This document shows positions 1-13,940 of a stretch of DNA of 64,000 bases, in pieces. The stretch spans positions 59,896 to 123,895 of the forward strand of contig JAOTOM010002914.1 of NCBI GenBank assembly GCA_034440615.1. The letters run 5' to 3'. The notes below the pieces were generated by a model. That model ran no database searches, was not told the origin of the DNA, and saw only the letters and a list, made by a program, of their open reading frames with translations. This DNA is from Ashinkailepas kermadecensis. Lineage: Eukaryota; Arthropoda; Thecostraca; Neolepadidae. Each line of letters starts with the position of its first letter. The stretch's first letter is position 1. The position numbers were made by a program, and so were the translations under genes.

Positions 1-1381
1 GCATGTGTGCGTACACATGTTGCGGAATCATTTTCCGGCAAGAAGGGAAGGGGCGGACACCACAACTGGTGACCTGTTTCCCACAGACCATACTCCTACT
101 TCTGCCGGGGCCGGGATGAAGGAAAAATGTTCCCCGTCGTGTTTTTGTTCTTAACCACGTAGATAATCGTGGCTTTTACCTGTGCCTGGCACCATCCTTC
201 GTGTGCTCAGTGGTATAAATACATTCTGTCTACCTTTTACCGCTATCACTCGAGATCGAGTCTAGAGGTCAACGTTGTGGCGTCGCCGACTGACCTGACT
301 ATTTTGTTGGTTTGCTAACACCGAGCCGTTGGCCAAATGGCATTGTCGGCCATGGCGTAGCATGAATATCCACCTGAACTTCTGGTGAATATCATGTTGT
401 TATGAATATGGGAACTCAAGGTTAAGGTCACGCATAGCAGGCGTGGGAAGCAACATACTTTTGTGTCGCGTTGGAACGTAATTTTACCGTAACTTCCAAA
501 CTGCGGACGATGAAGCGATGAAACAAAGACAGGTGAACTTGTCATGATGTTCTGCATTACAATGTGTCCAAAGTTTTGATGGGAGGCCATGTGATGATAT
601 TTACCCTTGCAAGATCACCCACTTTCAGATAGTACACTTTTCATGCCGATTGCTAATGATTTCGATTGCTTACGATTTCCATAATTTCGATCTTATCGAT
701 GCTTATCGATTTTCATAATTGGTACATCTCGGAGATAAAAGGAGACGTGAAAGCGAATTCGGCATCGAAAATTACCCCAGTAAGCTACTTGTTGCAGAAA
801 GGTGAACTTGGATTACACCAGGTCACATGGGTAATTGACATAGGATGGCCTACGTCACATTCAAATAATGTTGGCACTAGATAGGAAAGCAGAACACTTC
901 AGAAATCAATTCAATTGTCAGAAGACATTCCAAATTTGGACGCAATCGCTCTGCACGTTAGACGGCTGTTCCGGAAAAAAACATACCGAGGCAAAACTAA
1001 CCCGCGGGCAACATTCTATGGTTAATATATTCTGGCACCGAACTATGAAGGTGAAGGCTATGATAAGGTCGTGGAACCTTATATGTTGTGGATATGAGCG
1101 TTTTTCTTTCTAGAAAACGTGTAGCACGAGCTTCCATGGTGCATCCGAAGCTTTTACACGACAAGGTAATGTAGTACGTAATGTTCAAACGAAATTACGT
1201 AGAATAAAACAATACCATCCTTTGAAATGCATTCGAAGCAGAAATGGCGCTTCCTTATCAATACGAGTCAAAGAAATAGTGTTTTTATCCAGAAGTGCCA
1301 ATATCACAGCATTACATGGGCATACATGGGCAGGATTTTAAAGGTGTAAAATATGGCTTCCCTACGAAATTTAGGTTTCAG
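1..1381. other. Unique sequence, no gene recognised
   Basis: No open frame here resembles a known protein. No tandem repeat, tRNA or transposon motif was seen. Short open frames of 60-90 codons occur at the frequency expected by chance. Probably intergenic or intronic. Confidence 0.5.
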
Positions 1382-1530
1382 AGTACTAGAAAGTGCAGCT
1401 GTGCACTAGACAAGTGATGTACAGTATTAGACGTACCAGAAAGTGCAGCTGTTCATCAAACAAGTGGTGGACAGTACCAGAAGCACTAGAAAGTGCAGCT
1501 GTGCACCAGACAAGTGAAACACATGAGCCA
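1382..1530. repeat. Three-copy 50-bp tandem repeat
   Basis: The block aagtgcagctgt recurs at 1391, 1441 and 1491, exactly 50 bp apart. The flanks are diverged but alignable (acaagtg followed by acagta). A small, old minisatellite seed. Confidence 0.8.
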
Positions 1531-3181
1531 CACCAAACACAGTTCCAAGGCAGAACAAACAGTATTCCTTTGACAGCTGAACAGGCAAGCTTGCGGTCGT
1601 CTGTACAGCTTTGTTAATTATGAGGTGCCTTTATTAACGTCACACAGGTCTGGCACAAAGGTCACACAGGCCATGTTTAAAGGCTTATTAAGAGCAACAG
1701 GGACGGATACAAAGAGGGGGCACTGGGGACATGTGACCATCCTTACAGAAAGGTGGCGCCCCTTCGACCCGGAAAGGTGCCCTGTACATGAAGGCTCGAG
1801 TGCATTCCTTCTCCCCGCTAAGCTTATTTTTTAGCTAGGCGTCCCATTTAAAGGAAATACCGCTCTTTTGAGACGAAAAGGCGCCCCTTCAGTATGCTCG
1901 TGTACACGCTCCTCCTCCCTACCCTCCCTTCAACGAATGCTTAAGCCGAAGGCACACCTCCGAGAAAATATGCCTCTCTCATGAGAATGCATAAATCCGC
2001 CCCTGACAAGGGCTCATCTAGGGATTAACCATATCAAGGGATAAGGATAACCATATCTAGGGACTAACCATATCAAGGGAAGACAAGCATTATGCAAGAC
2101 ATGAGGTTCGGGGATCAACGAAGAAAAGACGGACCATCCTAAAGGAAAAATACTTTATGCAGCATGTTTCATTTTCTATCCAATAAAATTTGATATGACA
2201 TCTGAAAGAAACGCTAACCTTTTTCTTCAACACATGTAATGAATGGCTTTCCACCGCTTTCTCAGAAAGCCTATTCCAATGATGTAGGTACTACTCTTCA
2301 GTTGCACGCCATCAGTCATCTACGTTCACTCAATTCCCTCGTCCATTCCCTCGATAAAGAGGTGCGGCTGATCTCGTTGACATCTAGGTCGGAGACGCAA
2401 TGATAAAATACCGACCGTATTATCAAGCAATTACAATTAGATATCCAGAGCGCGCAGCCAAGGGGATGGGGAGAGTGTCCGGCCCCCTTAACATATAGAT
2501 GGCACTGGATCAAAGCAGAAACATTGACATTTTAACCAAGCCAAACGAGCAACTTTGGCACCAAAAGCAATATCGTTGAACTATGTTTTGTTGTGGACCG
2601 CTGCCGTAAGAAAATCCTGGCTGCGCCCCTGTGGTGACCCATACTAAATAATGCAAGGTTCATCATGGACTTACCTGCCCAGTACATACATACCAGCATC
2701 AATCCTACCAATCCACTCTAAGTTTCCATCCTCCTACTGCACAACTTACAATTGAAAAGTAAGATTATCGGTTTTGTAGATAAGATATAAGATTAAAACA
2801 TTTAGCAGCGATATTTTGTAATACCCTCAATGAGAGATATTGCAATACATCACAAGGTAGTCAGTTTCATCGAGCAATCATCCTATGACTAAAAACCTCC
2901 TGATGTTTAACGGCCCTAGACCTTGTCTTGTCTAGCTTGAACTGATCTATGTGGCCTGGTCTGAATAGACCTGAATTGACCTATGTGGTTTCTAAGTTGG
3001 AGAACATTAATTATAATGACATTATCTAACACCTTCGCAATCTTAATTAACCCAATCATATAACTATTTAATTTCGTGTACTTGAGTGTGTACATATCTA
3101 ATGCCATAAGCATGTCCCCATGTTATGATTTGCCTAGTCCACCTATGAACCTTGCCTCACACTTTTTATAGCACACACACA
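1531..3181. other. Unique sequence, no gene recognised
   Basis: Mostly unique DNA. A short local repeat (aaccatat...aaggga, three partial copies) lies at about 2023-2080, and a diverged pair of gacctatgtgg-like segments at about 2940-2990. No coding feature is supported. Confidence 0.5.
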
Positions 3182-4480
<1,299 letters not shown>

Positions 4481-5184
4481 TTCCTACCCTCCAGCGTCGT
4501 GTGTGTGTGTGAGGGGGGGTGCGCGCGTGCGTGTGTGTACCGTCACGTTTCACCACAAGTGGTCGGTGTCGGCGGCAGCGGAATGTCGCCATGTTTACCA
4601 GCCAGGCCAGGTCGTGTGCGCCGCAGTTGTGTCGGCAGTGCCTCTTCACCAGCCACTCCGCCACCGCCGAACGTGGCGCGGGCGCGCACGCTCGGCTTCT
4701 GGGCCAATTACCCCCATGTGTCATGCGTAGCCGACTGTGAGAGACGCCGGTGGGAAAAACTGGAACGACCCACCTGCTGTCTATCGTCGGCACTGTGTTC
4801 AAGCCTGTGCATAGTATTATTTCTATGCTTGACCTGCTTAGCAGCCTTGGGTCGACCTGAGGTCAAAGGGTGGAGCAGAGTGGACACCGGTCGGCACCGG
4901 ATGACGAACTGACAACAGATCTGACCGCAGTCGGTGCCGACTCAAAATGTCGAGAGCCGATGATACCATTAAGCATGCGCACATCCTTCCATCCATTTAT
5001 TTGCAAACGTCTACCGCCTACGTCTAGCCTACGTCTAATCTACGCCTACCGCCTCGTCCCTCAAACGTCTACGGACCTATCGCTAGCACTAGAGCGCAAA
5101 CAGCTAACCGCAAGATAACGCGCGGGCGCGTCTGCACGCTCCATAAAGCAACGCATGTTATAGAGCGCCGACTCGCCCACACAC
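4481..5184. other. GC-rich to mixed sequence, no gene recognised
   Basis: A short GT-rich stretch lies at 4499-4541 (gtgtgtgtgag, gcgcgtgcgtgtgtgt). The rest is unique. Open frames of 73-137 codons overlap on both strands here, and none shows a recognisable domain. Confidence 0.45.
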
Positions 5185-5335
5185 CTTCCACACACCCACA
5201 CCCTTCAGTGTCATACGGCAGCGTCCATCCATCTATGTCCTGACAAGTAATGACCCATGTTGCCTGCCCCACCCACACACCCACACACACTTCGGTACCA
5301 TACGGCAGAGTCCACCTATCTACGATCTGGCAAGT
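5185..5335. repeat. Two-copy tandem duplication of about 84 bp
   Basis: The segment from cacacccacaccc through catacggcag to gacaagtaa is repeated in diverged form as cacacccacacac through catacggcag to ggcaagtaa. A simple local duplication. Confidence 0.65.
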
Positions 5336-5796
5336 AAAAGCTGCGACCGATCGATCCATCAATTGCCTTTTCAGCCAGCATTTCTAATCAGATGCTTTTC
5401 TTCTGGATGGGGGGGGGGACGGTTATTCACGACATGAGTCTAGTGTCATACTGGACCGGCGCCGTCTTTTTGCCACCTTCGTCGCGTTCCGTTCTGGAAC
5501 GCAACGACTCACCGGAGGGATTTCGGGAATTCCCTGCTTCACGTGCGATAATTCCCGACATACAGAATGCACCAAAAGTGTCTCCGGTCCCATCAACTTC
5601 ATGCTGATTTTGACATCGATTCAACCCAAAGTGTGCATTTTCGCATTAGAACGCATGCAAGCTCTGATCTGCTCTTCCACAAGCCATCGTTTTATTTGCC
5701 CTAAATGTCGTAGGTAAGCATCTAGACGACTTCCTGGTGACTTAGTTCAGTTGGAAAATGTAATCCATTACATATGTTTGAACAAGTGAGTATGGT

Positions 5797-5850
<54 letters not shown>

Positions 5851-6594
5851 GTGTGTGATTTGTATTTAAACTCACACATGACATGACAATCACCCAGCGT
5901 TCCAGTATGTCTTTTTCAGGGGCAAACAGACGATCAAGGTAGACAGTCAGTTACCTGACTTGATCTTGTTCTGATCTAACGTGGTTCGTTTATTGGTAAT
6001 CTAAAAAGGCACGGCACCGAAACGTTGTATATAGATCAAGAAACATGTGCATTTTAAGTATAAAAACCACACACAACTTCCATTCTACAATGAATTAAAC
6101 TGTCTCACTCTTTAATTATGATTGTGTCTGTTCTTCATTTCGGACTCGTAGTGGTGCGGCTGTGCAGGAGACTTCTGACAGAAGATCCATCAGCGTATCC
6201 AATCCGTGAGCGGATCCCACCCGCCGGCTCCCTCACAACTCCGGTGCCGCCCGGTCAGGGGTGGTCACCCAAAGCGATCGCTGCCGGCAGCACCTTGCAC
6301 CGGCTCCTTGTTCTGCCTGATAACAACATGACGGCTACGCCACTCTAAAGTGCCTTGCGGCTGCACAGTCTTTCGATTGGCCGTGAAATTCCGAAGTGGA
6401 AGAGCAATGTGCGCATCAGTGTTCTTGTTGAACAGGATGCGGTATGACCATGGAGTCGATGAAATCAATGTTGTTCAAGTTCAGTGAGCATGCATTGTTG
6501 CAGAAAGGACTGGAGCTGCTTACCCAGCGACCCGCAGCATTTCCATAACAGACACATACTGACAGACTAAGGACGCGCCAACATACGACATACA
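5336..6594. other. Unique sequence, no gene recognised
   Basis: Contains a poly-G run at about 5408-5418 and the (TA)n tract listed separately. At about 6010-6070 an AT-rich segment contains accgaaacgttg; similar accgaaacgt signals occur in 3' ends of some Penelope-like elements, but no coding remnant is visible here. Confidence 0.4.
5801..5848. repeat. (TA)n microsatellite, short
   Basis: About 24 uninterrupted TA units between unique flanks. Confidence 0.95.
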
Positions 6595-8397
6595 CATACT
6601 GGCAGACACATACTGGCAGACACATACTGGCAGACACATACTGGCAGACACATACTGACAGACATATACTGGCAGACACATACTGGCAGACACATACTGG
6701 CAGACATACTGGCAGACATACTGGCAGACACATACTGGCAGACACATACTGGCAGACACATACTGGCAGACATACTGGCAGACATACTGGCCGACACATA
6801 CTGGCAGACACATACTGGCAGACACATACTGGCAGACACATACTGGCAGACACATACTGGCAGACACATACTGGCAGACATACTGGCAGACATACTGGCC
6901 GACACATACTGGCCGACACATACTGGCAGACATACTGGCAGACACATACTGGCAGACACATGCTGGCCGACACATACTGGCCGACACATACTGGCAGACA
7001 CATACCGACAAACACATACTGGCAGACATACTGGCAGACACATACTGGCAGACACATACTGGCAGACATACTGGCAGACATACTGGCAGACACATACTGG
7101 CAGACATACTGGCAGACACATACCGACATACACATACTGGCCGACACATACTGGCAGACATACTGGCAGACATACTGGCAGACACATACTGGCCGACACA
7201 TACTGGCCGGCACATACTGGCCGACACATACTGGCCGACACATACTGGCAGACACATACTGGCAGACACATACTGGCCGACACATACTGGCCGACACATA
7301 CTGGCCGACACATACTGGCAGACACATACCGACAAACACATACTGGCAGACATACTGGCAGACACATACTGACAGACATACTGGCAGACACATACCGACA
7401 TACACATACTGGCCGACACATACTGGCAGACATACTGGCAGACACATACCGACATACACATACTGGCCGACACATACTGGCAGACATACTGGCAGACATA
7501 CTGGCAGACACATACTGGCCGACACATACTGGCCGACACATACTGGCCGACACATACTGGCAGACACATACTGGCCGACACATACTGGCCGACACATACT
7601 GGCCGACACATACTGGCAGACACATACCGACAAACACATACTGGCAGACATACTGGCAGACACATACTGGCAGACACATACTGGCAGACACATACTGGCA
7701 GACACATACTGGCAGACATACTGGCAGACATACTGGCAGACACATACTGGCAGACACATACTGGCAGACACATACTGACAGACACATACTGGCAGACATA
7801 CTGGCAGACACATACTGGCAGACACATACTGGCAGACATACTGGCAGACACATACTGGTAGACACATACTGGCAGACACATACTGGCAGACACATACTGG
7901 CAGATACATACTGGCAGACATACTGGCAGACACATACTGGGAGACACATACTGGCAGACACATACTGGCAGACATACTGGCAGACATACTGGCCGACACA
8001 TACTGGCAGACACATACTGGCAGACACATACTGGCAGACACATACTGGCAGACACATACTGGCAGACACATACTGGCAGACATACTGGCCGACACATACT
8101 GGCAGATACATACTGGCCGACACATACTGGCCGACACATACTGGCAGACATACTGGCAGACATACTGGCCGACACATACTGGCAGACATACTGGCCGACG
8201 CATACTGGCAGGCTAAGGACGCGGCAACATACGACATACACATACTGGCAGACATACTGGCAGACATACTGGCAGACATACTGGCCGACACATACTGGCC
8301 GACATATACTGGCAGACACATACTGGCCGACACATACTGGGAGATACATACTGGGCGACACATACTGGCAGACACATACACATACTGGCAGACACTA
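6595..8397. repeat. Minisatellite of mixed 14-bp and 12-bp units
   Basis: About 1.8 kb built from two interchangeable units, cacatactggcaga (14 bp) and catactggcaga (12 bp), which differ only by a ca dinucleotide. Further variants carry ggcc for ggca, and accgacaa or accgacat for actggcag. Neither unit has a stop in any minus-strand phase, so three overlapping Cys/Val/Ser-rich frames of about 600 codons appear there. These are not genes. A break near 8213-8235 (ggctaaggacgcggcaacatacgac) copies sequence found at the left border near 6568-6590, which suggests the array duplicated together with its flank. Confidence 0.97.
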
Positions 8398-8486
8398 CGT
8401 GGTGGCGGATCAGACTGTCGGTAGGGGTGACGTGGTGACGGAGGTGGGAGTATTTGCAATTGGCGGTATTGTATTTGCATTTGGAG

Positions 8487-9010
8487 TATGCATTATCTTA
8501 ACCGTTTTGCTTCTTAACACACTCAGTCAATTTGTTTTCCTGACCATCCGTGAATTACACGTACTCCTCTAATTTCAGTACAACATGCATGTGAAGCGTA
8601 CCCAAGCAACGTGGCGGTGGAGATCGAGAAGTGCCAAGCAGGGGTTGGGGGGGGGGGGGCTGAAAAAGCTGCTACTCGCAAGAACTCCCATAGTTTTTAA
8701 CAAGACAGTAGTAAGCCTGTCACCGTCAATCTGGCACCCAGCACAACTGGGAACCTGACAGCGACGCAACTGGTTCGTTCTGTGGTGCATTTAGTTTTCA
8801 AATGCTGGTTTTCGGACGGCTTTAGATTTAGTGTGCAGCCACTGAAGCTGGACGTTTGGTGTACTGATGTATGACGTGTAAGTCTTGCTTTTCCATGTCT
8901 GGAAGTCAGGACTGTGACGGTGCAGATCGCAGGCGACCCTGGTGCAGTGTGTGCCTAAGAGGTGGGTTTTATTGACTTGCTGGATCTTTGCTGTCATCGG
9001 AGAAATTGAA
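8487..9010 (+). mobile_element. Dispersed repeat A, copy 1
   Basis: Aligns with 28776-29003 and then 29928-30240. Shared blocks include ccgttttgcttcttaaca, agtcaatttgttt, a G-rich run followed by ggctgaaaaa, cctgtcacc and gttttcaaa.gctgg. Identity looks moderate with scattered indels, so both copies are old. No coding domain is visible. The element class is unknown; the length and lack of coding suggest a non-autonomous element or an untranslated end. Confidence 0.65.
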
Positions 9011-9621
9011 CCGCTTCGAATTCGAATGTGAGGCATTTTTATTTCCAGTCGTTCACCCAGACACCATGATGTCATTTATGCTTGGATCTGAGTGTTTGTC
9101 ACCAGCAGAGCTTGTGGCGCAAACCCCACCAGATAATAGCATTGTTTCGTTTTAACAACACAATTCTGGATCCAGTGTTGTAAGGTGCCATCAATGCCCT
9201 GACATAAATATCATATATGACAAATGACACTGCCATTTATGATGATGCTATGGACCAAAAGAAACAAATGTATGATTTATTATATCCATTGCGCGTGACA
9301 TACCGGTGGATGGCAAGGTGAACCAGACTGAACAAAATAGTACACAAAAAACACCGCACCAAGACAACTTGCACGTCCAGAAATGTATCAGCACCAACCG
9401 GCACCATCAGCACCAACCGGCACTGATTAGCTACACCCAGGCATGCCAGACTGCCCTACAATGGTATGTACTGGGGGATGGTGAGACATACATAACTGGA
9501 TGCCAGGTTGACGATCACAGAGACTAAAGCATCCTTGTCTGGACAATTGTAGCATCTATTGGAGTCATAGCCCACACCGACACATTGGCTTAAGGGTCTT
9601 GCTGTTAGCCGGCAACACGTG
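9011..9621. other. Unique sequence, left flank of element C
   Basis: No gene recognised. At the right end (about 9590-9621) the sequence ttagccggcaacacgtgacag resembles the flank of the single-copy element near 31430, so this is the edge of dispersed repeat C. Confidence 0.45.
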
Positions 9622-9921
9622 ACAGCCTGGTAGTGTCTGATATTCTGTGGGTGACAGCCTGGTAGTGTATGCTATTCTGTAGGTGACAGCCTGGTAGTGT
9701 CTGCTATTCTGTAGGTGACAGCCTGGTAGTGTCCGATATTCTGTAGGTGACAGCCTGGTAGTGTCTGATATTCTGTAGGTGACAGCCTGGTAGTGTCTGA
9801 TATTCTGTAGGCGACAGCCTGGCTGTGTCTGATATTCTGTAGGTGACAGCCTGGTAGTATCTGATATTATGTAGGTGACAGCCTGGTAGTGTCTGATGTT
9901 CTGCAGGTGGCAGCCTGGACA
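9622..9921. repeat. 32-bp minisatellite inside dispersed repeat C
   Basis: About nine tandem copies of a 32-bp unit that begins gtgacagcctggtagtg and ends tattctgtag. The left flank (caacacgtgacagcc) and right flank (cctggacactttct.cacc) match a single short copy near 31395-31510, so the array grew inside a dispersed repeat. Confidence 0.9.
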
Positions 9922-10045
9922 CTTTCTCACCCCAGGATGTATCGCGATGGATCGAACACATGTTCCCGCAGTACATCGGATCGAGGGTAGGGGATATACC
10001 GCGACGGTTCCGATTTCGGTGGACGGGTGGCGCAACTGGTCCGAC

Positions 10046-10202
10046 TGCGAGAAGGTCGGATCGTGTGGTCCGCCTGCGAGAAGGTCGGATCGTGTGGTCC
10101 GCCTGCGAGAAGGTCGGATCGTGTGGAAGATCAGACTGTGAGAAGGTCGGATCGTGTGGTCCGACTGCGAGAAGGCCGGATCGTGTGGAAGATCGGACTG
10201 CG
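10046..10202. repeat. 29-bp minisatellite
   Basis: About 5.5 copies of a 29-bp unit containing gcgagaaggtcggatcgtgt. The 29-bp period shifts frame each unit, which explains three overlapping open frames on the + strand. Confidence 0.9.
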
Positions 10203-10819
10203 TAATGGCTCGGACTTCAGTAGATGGCTTGATGGAGCCGATCGTAAGCCGGTCGGAGACGACGGCGTGACCAGTGGGACTGCAGTGCCCCGTCATCCCT
10301 TCAGCAAACCAAATCCGGCTCTTGTAATTGATTGTCGATTCCGCACACTAATCCCCTAACCCTCCTGAAGCATTAAAGCGTCCGCGAAGAGAGACAATAA
10401 TGCCAGAGGGTGACATCGGACGGTAGCAGTGTCAGACGGTGACGATGTCAGATGATGACGGTGTCAGGTGCTGGCAATGTCAGCTGGTGACAACGTCAGA
10501 CGGTGAAATTTCCAGAATGTGATTGCGTCAGGAGACGAGTGGCCAAAAGAGATCGGTGACTGAGGAAAAGGGTGTGGAGGATGACGAGGTCGGAACACGC
10601 AAGCTCGAGATGGCTGCATTGCGAGAAGACATCTCTGTGGGAAGGTGAAGGTGTGATACGATGACAGTGTGAGATAATGCCAATGTGTAGACAGAGTTAG
10701 AACTGCTATGTGATGGAGCTGTCGGAGCGTGGGCGCTCTAAAGGACAGCGCTGGAAGGTGAGATGAATGCAAAGTCACATCTTGAAAGGAGGAAAGAAAA
10801 ATAACAGAAACGGAAGACG
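10203..10819. other. Unique sequence with a decayed short repeat
   Basis: Between about 10405 and 10510 there is a loose repeat of gtcagacggtgac-like words of 15-18 bp. The rest is unique and no gene is recognised. Confidence 0.45.
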
Positions 10820-11180
10820 ACATTTCCTGCCAGTGGCGTACTGTCAGTGACGTGACGGGCCCCAGTGACTACCAGTGGCGTACTACCAGTGACGGAGCTC
10901 CAGTGACGGGCCCCGGTGACTGCCAGTGACGTGCCTCTAGTGAAGGGCCCAGTGACTGTCACTGACGGACCTCCAGTGACGCGCCCCGGTGACTGCCAGT
11001 GACGTGCCTCCAGTGACGTGACCTCCAGTGACGGGCCCCGGTGACTGCCAGTGAGGCCTCTGTGATGACGGAGCTCCAGTGACGGGCCCCGGTGACTGCC
11101 AGTGACGTGCCTCTAGTGAAGGGCCCAGTGACTGTCACTGACGGACCTCCAGTGACGCGCCCCGGTGACTGCCAGTGGCC
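10820..11180. repeat. Complex minisatellite with a 176-bp period
   Basis: Built from variants of ccagtgacgggccccggtg and gactgccagtgacgtgcc. A block of about 112 bp starting at gacggagctcc (10891) recurs nearly unchanged at 11067, giving a higher-order period of 176 bp. CAGTGAC is the basic word. Confidence 0.85.
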
Positions 11181-12225
11181 GGTTGACCGTCTCTCTGCCT
11201 TGCTGCCTGTCACACAGTTGCAATATCGCCCCTGTCGCCATCGTCAGCCCTATTTACTCTCGGAGCGTCAGACCCACACGATGTCGGTTGACACCTTGTT
11301 GAAAGCTACCCGTTTTCCGCTTGGCTCACACAGTCACCAGTGACGGTGCCACCCGGAGGAGATTGCCGGACTGGGACGGACCGCATCCACGTCCGACGGT
11401 TTATAGCCAGGCTGCAGTACAGCCTGAGCACGGATCAGAGTTATCCGGCTCAGCGACTAAACACTCTGAAGGCCAGCCACCGTCGGCCACAGTCAGCCAC
11501 AGTCGGCCAGCCGGCAGCCAGTAGACTGACCGCTGCTCACCATCAGGGCTCAGGGAGGTGTTCGGGAGGTGTAGAAGAGCTACAGAGGAGATACAGGCGG
11601 GGTGCAGGGCGGTGCATGGGAGGTGCCAAGGTGGTGCAGGGGAGGCACAGGACAGATACTGGGGTGCCGAAGCAGTTGACTGCTAGGAAATCTACCGGCG
11701 GCTGCTGAGGTGAACGACTGGGAGCTCCACGGGAACTCCCGGGAGATCCTCCGGAGGGTGGGGGTCTTGCTGCTGTGGATAGCTGGAGAGCTACTGGGGA
11801 CGTACTTATCAAAAGCTGTGGTTGCTGTAAAGAGGGAAGTTGTGCAGCTAAGGAGAGCACACTGAGCCCATCCTCATCGTATCGTAAGCCAGAGTGTTTC
11901 AACTCAAACAGGCCCAGCTGCAGGAGTAATTCTAACAACCATATATTTACGACGAAAATTAACGGAACGAAGTTTTCGATGCCTACAATTAGCATCAAAT
12001 TTCGGTGTCCTGTGGACTTCATCCTCCCACATGGAAGCCCGTAAACACATCGTGACAGGAGTCACCCACACGCAGGTCCTCCTCCGAAGCCCACTCCTGT
12101 GACGAGGCGTGGCTGTTCAATTACCCTGTCTACATTGGCCACGGAACTTTGCAATGCGATGCCATTAGGAAAGCTTGCGAAATGTTACTCTTTTTAACGG
12201 GATTTTGACATACGAAAATTTCACC
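11181..12225. other. Unique sequence, no gene recognised
   Basis: Short imperfect repeats of cagtcggcca at about 11475-11520 and of gaggtg/ggtgcagggg around 11550-11650. Open frames of 120-160 codons exist on both strands without a recognisable domain. Confidence 0.4.
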
Positions 12226-12320
12226 TGTCGCTACTATTCGCCCGCGGCCAATTGGCATGAGAGATTGGCGACGCTACATGACTCAACGGTCGATGTGTTG
12301 TAAAACCAATAACCAACCGA
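12226..12320 (+). mobile_element. SINE-like dispersed repeat, copy 2
   Basis: About 80 bp match 49725-49812 at high identity: gagagattggcgacg, tacatg.ctcaacgg and gt.gtaaaaccaataac. The minus-strand copy at 4283-4370 is the third member. The tacgaaaatttc flanks at 12212 and 12322 are repeated on both sides and may be a target duplication or a local repeat. Confidence 0.7.
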
Positions 12321-13712
12321 CATACGAAAATTTCGGAAAGCTTAACGATGTTTTTGAAAGTTTTAATAATCGCATCGTATTCGTAAGTTTTGCTGTTCAT
12401 GCAAGCACGGTAAATGATGGACAGCTACTGGACAAACTCTGCCTGTCTGCTCTTGTCCGCACCTTTCTACAGCGTCTATCTATAGCTGGCCAGGCGAAGC
12501 CGTAGCTGTTGAATTTTTCCTCTACCGGGGAGCGCGTAGCGCCAGTATACGCACTGCACCTGGCACGCAGAGTCGACCACTCCAGCACGCATTCACCTCA
12601 TCGCCGCTGCAATCGGACAAGGATGTACCGCGCTGAATTCGCTGCGATGTGACTTGCAGGCACGATCAAGCGCCCGGCCACTGACTGTATTGGTGAGAAG
12701 GTCAGTTGCCGCGAAACCACGTAATATATGGAGCCGCGCGTGCAGGGGATAGCATCGGCGATCGGCGACAGCCACACTCGCCGTCCGAATAACAACGTCC
12801 GTCTGCGTCGGACCGGTCTGAAGACTCAATCTGCGTGTGCTGTGTTTCCTACGGCACGTTGGCTCGATATGTATCGGACCGGTCTGGAGACTCAATATGC
12901 GTGTGCTGTGTTGCCCGCGCAACACTGGCTCGATAGAGAAGTTGCGTCGCTCTTACCACATTGGTATGCACTCTCAGTCTGGCGAGATCCTTCCATAAAA
13001 TCACGCATGCACACACGTGACATCTTGCATTCGGGCATTGCAGTACATGGAATGATGCCAGCACTACTTCTACCACTTGGTAGAAGCATAGGAGTAGCTT
13101 CTCGGAAAATGCGCAAACATATCCTGGGACCAAACCCATTATTAAGTCCATTTCATTACATGCAGAACCATCATAAAACCCTTGCTTATAAGTTACTGAA
13201 AGTGATGGGGATATGAATTCTTGAGCATCACAGGAAGCTACAGCAGTAGGTAGAAGTCCAGCCTGGGCATCAGTCAGTTGTCATCGTCGCACAACAATAT
13301 CGCTATTAAGAAGTATGTGGCACTCAACGCAACACGCAACAATTTTAACAACAACAAGTTCGTGATGGGTGTGCGTTTGTGTGAGTGCACGTTTCATTTT
13401 CGATCAATCACTGATGGTATTGATGTAGGTATTTAAGGAATTGTTTGTGTCTGGAATTGTGATAGAATAATTTGCGATGGCAATATGCCCCACGAAGGAA
13501 TTAAGCGTCTCCGCTGCTATCTTAAGAATTAACTTCGCATGTAACTTGGCTCACAACCGGCTAGCGATGTGACCAACACACAAATAACCAAACAAGCGGT
13601 TGTGCAATCCGTCGCGAGTCGACCGACGGACGCTCGAGCGTTGTCTTCCACGGTGCTTGTGGTGGCAGCTCGTGTGTCCGCGCGTCGCTCTTAGCTCAAT
13701 CACTGCGGAAGG
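12321..13712. other. Unique sequence, no gene recognised
   Basis: A diverged local duplication is visible at about 12815-12915 (ggaccggtctg.agactcaat, then tgcgtgtgctgtgtt, twice). No protein family is recognisable in the overlapping short frames. Confidence 0.4.
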
Positions 13713-13940
13713 GCGAAGGCCTCAGCGCTCCGTGATACGTCACCGCCGCCGTAATCGGCGGGTGAAGCCTCGCCGCTGCGACACCTGCTCCTGGGCCCAC
13801 ACGCCTCTCGACAACGAGGTGCAGCGGCGAAGGCCTCAGCGCTCTGTGATACGTCACCGCCGCCGTAATCGGCGGGTGAAGCCTCACCGCTGCGACACCT
13901 GCTCCTGGGCCCACACGCCTCTCGACAACAAGATGCAGCG
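13713..13940. repeat. Two-copy 114-bp tandem duplication
   Basis: The segment starting gcgaaggcctcagcgct at 13713 is repeated at 13827 with only a few substitutions. The 114-bp period is 38 codons, so the + strand frame 13600-13983 (127 codons) stays open through both copies and repeats an Arg/Cys-rich block ending CDTCSWAHTPLDN. The encoded sequence resembles nothing I know, and the minus strand is open as well, so coding is unproven. Confidence 0.8.

Noticed and set aside
6416..8480. Frames of about 600 codons rich in CQYVSASM repeats
   Set aside because: An artefact of the 12/14-bp array; three phases are open and small indels do not disturb them.
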